A stretch of 64,000 bases of DNA, taken from Ophioderma brevispina (Eukaryota > Echinodermata > Ophiuroidea > Amphilepidida > Ophiodermatidae). The position numbers and the translations under genes are program-made. Below, piece after piece: positions 56,848 to 64,000 of the stretch. The stretch's first letter is position 1. Each line of letters opens with the position of its first letter. Under the pieces are notes generated by a model. That model had not been told where the DNA came from and did no database searches. It saw nothing but the letters and a program-made list of their open reading frames with translations. The stretch lies in the NCBI GenBank assembly GCA_023653785.1, contig JAMKCH010044100.1:50888-114887 (forward strand). The letters run 5' to 3'.

Positions 56848-58363
56848 TCCGTTCGTTGCACCCAATTAGTGATTAATTTTCCCATATATCACCTTGAAGT
56901 GGATGTTCCCCTGACTAGGATTAGGTATGTTTCCGCCCCGAAAAGCTGCACGTTAGCGTGTCCTGCCCATTTCAAAATGGCCGCCATTTTTTATGTAAAA
57001 CCGCCATTATAATTTCATTACAGATATAAATTTTATCCACGACTACACGAAACCAAGTTTTGAACTGCCTGAAGGGGGCTTAAATATCTAGGCTGTCCCA
57101 TAATGGCCGCCGCAAGGAGGCATATGTTGCGAAATGAACTACTTTAAATGGCACCCCACTGTTTGATGAAATAAGAACATGGGTGTATTTTGGGGGAGCT
57201 CAAAAAGAATTTATGTATTATCTTTTACGTACAGGCTGTTTTTGAAATGTCCCCAGGTCCAGATGGCGGTTGGTGATTAGATTTGCTCGAGTGGTACGTT
57301 AAATCAGGAAGAAAAAGCAGCCATACCCATCTTTCGGACGTTATTAAACAACACTTTCTAATAATGACCCTAAATCATTTAAAAGATGTAAAAATATTAA
57401 AGTGGGGGTATTGACATGTCCTAGAGAGTGCCGTAACTATAGCTGGTTACTAACTGGGCCATTAACACATAGTTTAAAATGATATATAAATAGTTCATAG
57501 GAAGACACTAGCTCATATCAAACCTGACACAATAAAATCATAATATAATGGGTTGGGACTGTATTTAAGGACTAATTAGTGACGTCATCGGTGTTTCCCA
57601 AGTAGTAAAATAAAAAGTATGCTATGAAAGGAGTCCAAAATTGTTGTCTAGATGAAGAATGTTAAAATTTAAATATGGTGACCCAAGATTCTTGGAGCAC
57701 GTCAAGTGGCTATCTTGTCTGACCTTGTTATAACAGGATCCTTCTCGCTCTCTACTTGCCTAGATCAGCTTCATTCCCAGCGTCAACTGGTGTTGAGTGG
57801 TCTGCAACTATCCAGAAGTACGAGAGGAAAATTGCGGGGAAAAAGCGAAAATGTTATCAATAGTTTTCGTTATGGGTCTTATTATGTCGACCCCAAAAGA
57901 AAAGATGTGCCAGGGGTGGTTTTTCTGTTAATTTATGTCCCCCGGGAAGGCAGGTATAACCACAGCCATCATGAGTTATATCATGTCCGCAATACAAAAA
58001 CAAATGTCATAAATCTTCTTTTGGTGCTCTCAAAAATTACTCGCATTCTTAACCCATCTATTGGCAATGTTTTTTAGTACATTTAACAAACATGCCTCAT
58101 ACGGCGGCCATCTGGACACTTAAATGTTAAGCCCACTTCAGGTAAGGTAAGTAGACTTTATTCGTTGGTTCGTGGATAAAATCCTACTCTAACTTGAAAA
58201 ATTACAAATAACAGTTTTTCATAAAACAATGGTGGCCAATTTTGAATAAGCAGTACGCGTATTGTGCAACTTTTCCGGGCGGACATACCTAGTCCTAGTC
58301 AGGGGGAAACCCCCTTTAGGTTGATATATTGGAAAATTGTCACCCGGTGGTTGCACAATCGAA
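56848..58363. mobile_element. inverted-repeat element, 1.5 kb
   Basis: TTCCGTTCGTTGCACCC and AATTTTCCCATATATCAC at the left mirror GTTGATATATTGGAAAATTG and GTTGCACAATCGAA at the right. CTGACTAGGATTAGGTATGT / ACATACCTAGTCCTAGTCAG and a TTTTATCCACGA block are inverted too, giving arms of about 200 bases. The loop includes a 123-codon plus-strand frame (57706-58077) without ATG and with no recognised domain. It splits the L1/Tx1 C-terminal region. Confidence 0.75.
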
Positions 58364-58399
58364 CTTTTAAGGCCCGTACCAGAACTGGACTTATGGGAC

Positions 58400-58865
58400 T
58401 AATGTCTTATGTAACCTGAAGAGAACGAAGAAACCCTCTCCATCTCATTTCAACATGTACCCCGTGAAATATGGAGAAAAATTCCAGCATGGAGATGGAT
58501 TAGTTGAAATTCTAATACAATTTACAAGTAAGAACATATATTCGGTATTTCTCCTTCCAGAAAACAGAAAGCAATAAACAACCTCATGCATAATCTTGTG
58601 TAAATGGAATATTTACAAGTATAACGCTTGGGTTACAATCTCAATAGATTTAGAGATATCATAAAAACAATGTGTATAACCTGCAAATTGGAAAGAGATT
58701 GGTCATGATTTACAAAGATATAGCAATGTTTTTATATCAGGCTCTAAAAGAGCAACTTCGTTTAACATTATTGCTCTAGGTGCTTTTTTATTTTTGTGTA
58801 TTTTTCTTTTCATTTGGTCTATGTAATTATTTTATGTTTGCATTATGTAAAGTCAATAAATAAAA
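58400..58865 (+). pseudogene. L1/Tx1-like ORF2 C-terminal end and 3' UTR
   Basis: NEETLSHLISTCTP (58427) matches the EETLxHLFxEC zinc-finger-like tail. CKWNIYKYNAWVT (58597-58635) follows, then a T-rich 3' UTR and an A-rich end. It continues the protein interrupted at 56848. Confidence 0.75.
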
Positions 58866-59842
58866 GTGAAAATCATAATATTATTAGCCAGAATGGGACT
58901 TGCCGCAGAAAGGGATTACTTCTTCATAAAACCATCAGACATGGATAACCGATTTCAGGGAAAAAAATGACCCAAAAAGTCAAATAAGCCATTTTAGGTG
59001 AAATTACCCGGAACTAAGTAAGTTTTCTTGGTCGAAGCGGTAGATCCCGTCAAAACATAAATCAAGTTGGCCACCCCCTCCCGGGTTTTATTGCGCTCAG
59101 CGATGCAGTATTTTGAGTAGCAACTGCATCGCAACTCACCACAATACATTATGCCATTTGAAATATGAATGAATTTTTCTTGTGATAACTGCTTTGACGG
59201 GTACAAAGTTGATGGGGTTTCACAGTCTTATCCAGATCATAAGAAACATAGAAATGTACAGGAGTTGCATTGTTCTATGCTTAAGCCTAGTATACTTGTA
59301 CGTTGTGCTTAGCACGAGTTTGCCATGAGGGGGGAATAATACTACGGCTAACCCCACGTACACAAAAACAGCTAAGTCGCTTGTCATCAACAAATCACAA
59401 AAACGTGGCCAAAATCGTAACCTACTTGAGTTTCCCCAAGGTTAATGCAAAACAAATATCGCTAATGTCATCAATGGTTTATAAATTTGACAGAATAAAT
59501 TGTTTCGGTGACCACTGCCAAATCAATTACATTCGTGTTATAGAATTGTAACGTAGTTTATGATATTTATCTTATAGTTAGACTGTAAATAAAGTAATAC
59601 AATTTGTCATGCATTCTTTGTATCCTAATATGTGTTTATTGGATACTTTAATTTTCTTTTCCTATATGCATTTGCTTTTGTTCTTGCTTTATATGTAAAT
59701 AGTTGTATTTCCTTCATTATTCAGTGCACAGGGGTTTTCTAATCAATTAATTAATCAATTAATTTATAACCGTCTCATTTGTTCATTTTCTTGTACAAGG
59801 ACACGTTTTGTAAGTTTTCAAACTAGCTGTGCGTGGTTTTAC
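58866..59842. other. no gene; short hairpin at 59098-59132
   Basis: No gene recognised. GCGATGCAGT and ACTGCATCGC form a 10-bp stem around a 15-base loop at 59099-59132. 59740-59768 is an ATTAATTAATC palindromic tract. Confidence 0.4.
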
Positions 59843-59851
59843 ATGAATACA

Positions 59852-60367
59852 GGGAGTTTCCGTAACCTGACCCATCTGACACATTTTGTTCTTATGAATT
59901 CGGAAACCTTAAAGTCTGACTCAGAGATTTCGAAATATTATTATTTGTGTAATAATGAAAAATAGTCAACTAGAACTAAAGACAGTAACCTAAAATGCAC
60001 AATTCCGAAGTTTGAGATGAATCGGATTTTCGTTTTGATGCAGTAAACATTTATGTTTAGTATTACGTCCCATAGGATACTGTGTATAACAAAAATTCCG
60101 GATCCGGAATTTTATAACAAAGTTGTGATTTTCTATATGAAGGAATTCGATTTAAGCTTAGCAATTTCACACAGTGATTAGTATATGGACAAGCATTATG
60201 TGCATGCAAAAAACACGATTTTTTTTTAAATTGAGGGCGCCCTCCTCAGGAAATCTCTGAGTCAGCCTTTAACGGAATAACATGTGCTTTATTCCTTGAA
60301 GGGTTTCCGAATTCATAAGTGTGTCAGAAAAAAAGTGTGTCAGATGGGTCAGGTTACGGAAACTCCC
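59852..60367. mobile_element. foldback MITE with perfect 9-bp TSD
   Basis: GGGAGTTTCCGTAACCTGAC and CCATCTGACACA are mirrored at the right. A further TTATGAATTCGGAAACC / GGTTTCCGAATTCATAAG pair gives arms of about 57 bases. ATGAATACA flanks both sides (59843-59851, 60368-60376). A 9-bp duplication suggests a Mutator-like mobiliser; an 8-bp hAT duplication plus one base is possible. The loop contains a piggyBac-type MITE. Confidence 0.85.
59913..60268. mobile_element. piggyBac-type MITE, copy 2 (TTAA target)
   Basis: AGTCTGACTCAGAGATTT and AAATCTCTGAGTCAGCCT termini with TTAA at 59909-59912 and 60269-60272. Same family as 10952-11217. It landed in the loop of the 59852-60367 element. Confidence 0.85.
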
Positions 60368-60376
60368 ATGAATACA

Positions 60377-61378
60377 TTAACAATCTTGGTCATACTTTTT
60401 GGGACACCTTCCCTAATTGTTAAATGATAAATGAACTCCCCGGTCCCCTGGATCAGTGTTGGTCACTGGAAGCACGTTCTTTCAAATGTCCTACATATGT
60501 ATCCCAACTTTGATTGGTGGGGCGGAGGGGGGGGCTTGTAGACGTTGTGAATTAGACAAACAAAACATGTTTGCCTTAAACATTCACAAATTTTCCTTAC
60601 ATGGCATACTTGAGGTCAAGTGTCCCAAGTAATTATGACCATAAATGGTTTGACGATGTCAATAGACAGTTAACTGACAATCTCACCTACTCTTCTTAAT
60701 ATCGAAGCAGAGATGAATAGATCGTTTTGAAGTGGCAAATCACATAACACCTAATTGACGTCTTTTAACCGTAGTTCTATCTTGTAGTGCTGTTTTGATT
60801 GACGCGTGTGTTCATTTAATATTGATAGTGGTGTTACCAAACAGGCAATTACTGAACTTTTTACATCAGGAAGAGTAAGTACGAGTTTAATAGATAATCT
60901 CTCAAATTGTTGCCTTTCTGATCGTGGAAGGAATCGTGAAGTCAGGATGGCGTCATTTTATAAAGAAATAAGTGTAAGTAAAATATTGATTGCTATTTAA
61001 TTCATAGTACTGATTATGGCAATGATCATTTGACGTACTATGCATGGCATTACAACCAATATTAATGAAAACTGAGTACAATTATCATTAGGGATGACTC
61101 AGCAATAATTTTAAAAAAAAATCAAGGTCAAGCATTATTAAGAATCATTTCAAGTATTTTAAAATTATCCATCAAAAGCTTGTTTTGCATAGTTGATTAA
61201 CTAATTTTTATAATGCGGCTTGCACATTTAGCATGAACTGGAGTAAATCCTCGTTTAATATATTCTTGCTGTCATAAACTTCTCTCGCATTTGTACTTAT
61301 TTATCGCAGTGATTCACAGAGGATAGAAGCAACTTAAATTTTATTTTCATTTATAATTATTTCAAGCTGCTTCATATA
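60377..61378. other. no gene seen
   Basis: AT-rich. A 64-codon frame at 60806-61000 without ATG start ends near a GTGTAAGTAA donor-like site; too weak to call an exon. Confidence 0.4.
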
Positions 61379-62379
61379 CACACACTGGCCAAAAGTATTG
61401 CAACATTCAGAAAACGAAATTCATAATCACCAATTGATTTCAAACTATACCATGGATTCTTGACCACTCAATACGTATTTAAATTCCAAAGTTGTGTTTT
61501 TTAAACAGATGTTATTCCCCCAAATCCAAGCGAGTGAAAAAAACGTTTGATTTGATTGTCACGTTCCCTAAATATGGCGGATAAAAGGAACAGCAAACGA
61601 TAACTTGTCGATTGCACTCCAGAAGGAATACGGACACAGACACAAAGATATGGCTTCAAAACAGCCACTTAATGGATTGTACGGGTTCATTAGGGTTTAC
61701 TTAAAAATTTTATGGGAGAAAATCATGGTGGTTGTGTGGACCGGAAACGAGATAAAGTCAATGGAAGACAGTGGTCTTCGAAATATTCGAGAAATCCGAG
61801 CCACCTGAAACGCAATTCTAATGATAACTCACGTGGTTTACGTAAATCTTGTGTAAATTACGCGTTCACATTACATAACAAAGAGCACAATGTCAACGGT
61901 GCCATTTAAAAGTTGTTTTCCGAAGGGTTCTACGTTTCCTCCTTCTTGCCATTAAATTTCCCGAGTCCAACGATGGTGAAAGTGCTCCAATCTTTTATTG
62001 ACATTATCTCATTGCCGGTCCACATTACAACCCCACCAATTTTCGCCCTAAACATTTAGAATAGACCCTGACAAACTCGTAAAGTTCATTTAGCGACTAT
62101 TCGGCAGCCATTTTGACGTTCCTCTCCCTGTATTCCTTCTGGAGTACAATCGACAAGTTATCTTTAGCCAGCTTCTTTAACCCGCCATATTAAGGGATAA
62201 AGAAAATCAAATTAAACTTTTGTCGCACCACTTGATTCTGGGAAACATCGTCAGTTTGAAAACCCAACTTTGACAATAATTACGTAATGTGTAGTCAAGA
62301 ACTCCTGATAAAATTTTAAATCAATTTGTGAATATAAATTGCTTTTTCTGCATGTTGCAATACTTATGGCCAGTGTGTG
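61379..62379. mobile_element. mariner-type foldback, 1.0 kb, TA target duplication
   Basis: CACACACTGGCCAAAAGTAT at the left mirrors ATACTTATGGCCAGTGTGTG at the right, with TA on both sides (61377-61378, 62380-62381). The arms run about 270 bases inward to GATAACTTGTCGATTGCACT / GTACAATCGACAAGTTATC and CAGAAGGAATACGG / TGTATTCCTTCTG. The loop is about 470 bases with short unrecognised frames. TGGCCAAAAGTATTG-type ends are typical of Tc1-like elements. Confidence 0.85.
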
Positions 62380-62381
62380 TA

Positions 62382-62861
62382 TATTTACACATGAATAGTG
62401 CTTAACCAATAGAGCCTAAGGTCTCTTAAACTTGTATGCTTGAATGAAGGTATAGCACAAATAAACATATTTAATTAACACATCTTTCGGCTAAAACTCT
62501 TTCTCACAATGTATCTATTTGAAAAAGAGGATATAATAGATAGGACTATTAGCTATTGTCCCTGAAAGGTTCAAAAACGTAAATTCAATATTTTGTAAAA
62601 TATGAACCCAAAAATCAAGTAACTCGCAGAACCGATTTTACCAAATTCAAATGCTAGTATTTACTACAGACATGTGTCAACCTAACGCTTTTATCATTTT
62701 ACGTAACGTGGAGTTTGTCGATGACTTGATCATAGTTTTATCTTATATCGTTTTGAGATGTATTTTATCACCAAATAAATTAATGTATTATCATTATTAT
62801 TTAAATAAAAATGATGTATATGCAGTTATTTGATTGGAAGTTGTTCTGCAAGGAATTGCCC
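62382..62861. other. no gene seen
   Basis: AT-rich, nothing recognised. Confidence 0.4.
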
Positions 62862-63200
62862 AAATCCTTGCAGAACTTCGTGTGGTCCAGTGGAAAAGCG
62901 CAGGACTCGTGAGTTCGATCCCCGCCGTGGCCAGCCCTCGTCGTGGCCAATGTGTTTGTGCCCTTGGGCAAGATACTTAGTCTCAATTGCCTTGTCGACC
63001 CAAGCGACAATTGGAGAGCTGTTATGGGCGATATTACAATTTAAGTGCTGATAGGGTTGTGCGCTTAGTCAGCTGCCACCTAGATGCAGCGAAATGATTG
63101 TGACGATTTCCTGATAGCAGCGTAATGATAATAATGGGCAAACAGCGCATTGGGACTTGCGTGTAATGGCTGTAATATTTATTATTATCATTAATTAAAT
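62862..63200 (+). repeat. tRNA-derived SINE, second copy
   Basis: Box-A-like TGGTCCAGTGGAAAAGCG (about 62882) and box B GAGTTCGATCCCC (about 62910) head the element. The body has GCCAATGTGTTTGTGCCCTT and GGGCAAGATACTTAGTC, shared with the SINE at 2385. The tail contains GTCAGCTGCCACC, TGATTGTGACGA and a closing TTATTATTATCATTA simple repeat. Confidence 0.8.
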
Positions 63201-63800
63201 GTCGATTGCAATCAAAATTGAATTTTTCCATTCTGTTCTTCAGAGCCACCCTTGTGGCTCATCATTTTGGTAAAATGGGTCCCGTGGGTTACTTGATTGC
63301 TGAAATCATATCTATGAAATTTCAGTGATATAGCTAATATTGCCTTCTTACTTTACAACAAATAACATATAGTCATATGTGTATGTGAGCGTGTGTGTAC
63401 TACGTTTTTGAACAATGACTTGTGTGTTGCAGTACAAGTGACCTATTTCTTCCTGTAAGTCACAGGTCGTCCCCGTGGGTATGGGTTTGTCAAGGTTTTC
63501 CTAGCTGTATATATTGTAGCGCCCCTGGGATGACAGAAATAACAATACTGGGGATTGCCTATATCTACTAATTCCATTCCCATCGGGGGACAATCTTAAA
63601 ATAATCTCAAAGATGATGACCGCACAATGACCCACGAAAACTTTACATACTGGTCACAACATATTGCTCGGGATATTCTGAAGTTACATCCATTGGGCTA
63701 ACGTTGGCAAGCGACATTACATCTGTCATAGCTTGCCGTCAGATTTGCCAATTCCGTCATTGTAAAAAGAAGCTTAAAGGGAGGCAGGCATACAGTGAGG
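63201..63800. other. no gene seen
   Basis: AT-rich, with a short GTGTATGTGAGCGTGTGTGT tract near 63379. No gene recognised. Confidence 0.4.
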
Positions 63801-63863
63801 ATCATCATCATCATCATCGGCATCATCATCATTATCATCATCATCATCGTCGTCGTCGTCATG
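63801..63863. repeat. (ATC)n / (GTC)n trinucleotide repeat
   Basis: About 20 near-perfect ATC units ending in four GTC units. A plus-strand frame across it would encode poly-His/Arg, which is low complexity and not evidence of a gene. Confidence 0.95.
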
Positions 63864-64000
63864 GTGGGTGCAGTAGTAAAAGTTCTAACCCTCGTTTTTT
63901 CGACCTTGTTTTACTACTTTCAAATTATTTATTACTACGTTTAAAAACATAATGCTTACGCTAGTTTTTAATTAGTTTGACAAAATTTTACCAGTTCATT

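Larger units (their letters stand above)
52560..58865 (+). mobile_element. L1/Tx1-like non-LTR retrotransposon, split by three insertions
   Basis: One plus-strand ORF2 can be followed from the endonuclease C-terminus (52590) through RT (to about 56100) and the C-terminal region (56100-56830, 58400-58700) to an A-rich 3' end (AATAAATAAAAGTGAAAATC, 58853-58873). Insertions at 53767-54723, 54860-55573 and 56848-58363 interrupt it, and the protein continues across each. The style (YTWRR, EEGEKPTKFF, GFIKGRYIGEN) is L1/Tx1. Stops and indels throughout. The 5' end and ORF1 are absent. Confidence 0.85.

Noticed and set aside
57706..58077. 123-codon plus-strand frame as a possible gene
   Set aside because: No ATG, no recognised domain, and it lies in the loop of an inverted-repeat element; kept only as a note in that element.
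60806..61000. possible exon ending at a GTAAGT-like donor
   Set aside because: The upstream acceptor is weak, the frame is short, and no peptide motif is recognised.
61605..61909. overlapping frames inside the mariner-type foldback as transposase
   Set aside because: No DDE motifs or helix-turn-helix sequence could be found, and part of the frame lies in the inverted arm.
63704..63952. His/Arg-rich protein
   Set aside because: Produced by reading through an ATC/GTC trinucleotide repeat.

Overview
The window is intergenic or intronic DNA from an animal genome, and almost all of it is decayed transposable elements. It is AT-rich and dense in stop codons. It has no operons, no ribosome-binding-site architecture, and no reading frame long enough to be an intact ordinary gene. 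The word AGGCCTA recurs (e.g. near 6575, 6940, 8155, 8365, 10895, 21480). Together with tRNA-derived SINEs, CR1/L2-like and L1/Tx1-like retrotransposons, a Gmr1-like Gypsy element and very long foldback elements, this suggests a marine invertebrate, perhaps an echinoderm or hemichordate. The taxonomic guess is weak.

Layout. 0-8.4 kb: small inverted-repeat elements, a tRNA-derived SINE, a hAT-like element (3451-4717) and a CTGTAA-rich MITE (7756-8360). 8.8-14.4 kb: a 5.6-kb foldback element with arms of about 1.1 kb and a piggyBac-type MITE in its loop. 15.4-17.0 kb: a Tc1-like transposon with matching ends and a broken transposase. 17.1-18.2 kb: a near-palindromic foldback of a family (here 'GGGTCAAA family') that recurs at 1.6, 22.5, 39.7, 47.8 and 48.4 kb. 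19.7-20.2 kb: the only good candidate for a host exon (acceptor, 98 open codons, stop, AATAAA). 22.2-24.7 kb: three nested inverted-repeat structures. 25.2-28.9 kb: a minus-strand Ty3/Gypsy relic with primer-binding site, gag, protease and integrase. 30.5-32.6 kb: a tandem duplication that preserves both the filled and empty site of one MITE. 32.6-37.4 kb: a retrotransposon 3' end, hAT and TA-flanked MITEs, and hairpins. 37.9-42.6 kb: a CR1/L2-like retrotransposon split by at least three insertions. 42.7-47.5 kb: a second giant foldback (4.9 kb) with tandem units in its arms, and a minus-strand retrotransposon and a smaller foldback in its loop. 52.5-58.9 kb: an L1/Tx1-like retrotransposon split by three insertions. 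59.8-64 kb: a piggyBac-type MITE nested in a foldback, a 1-kb mariner-like foldback, a SINE and a trinucleotide repeat.

Nothing here looks like a working autonomous element. All coding relics carry stops or frameshifts. The value of the window is its stratigraphy: target-site duplications, resumed reading frames and one empty-site comparison give clean boundaries and relative ages for many elements, including foldback families that I cannot assign to a known superfamily.
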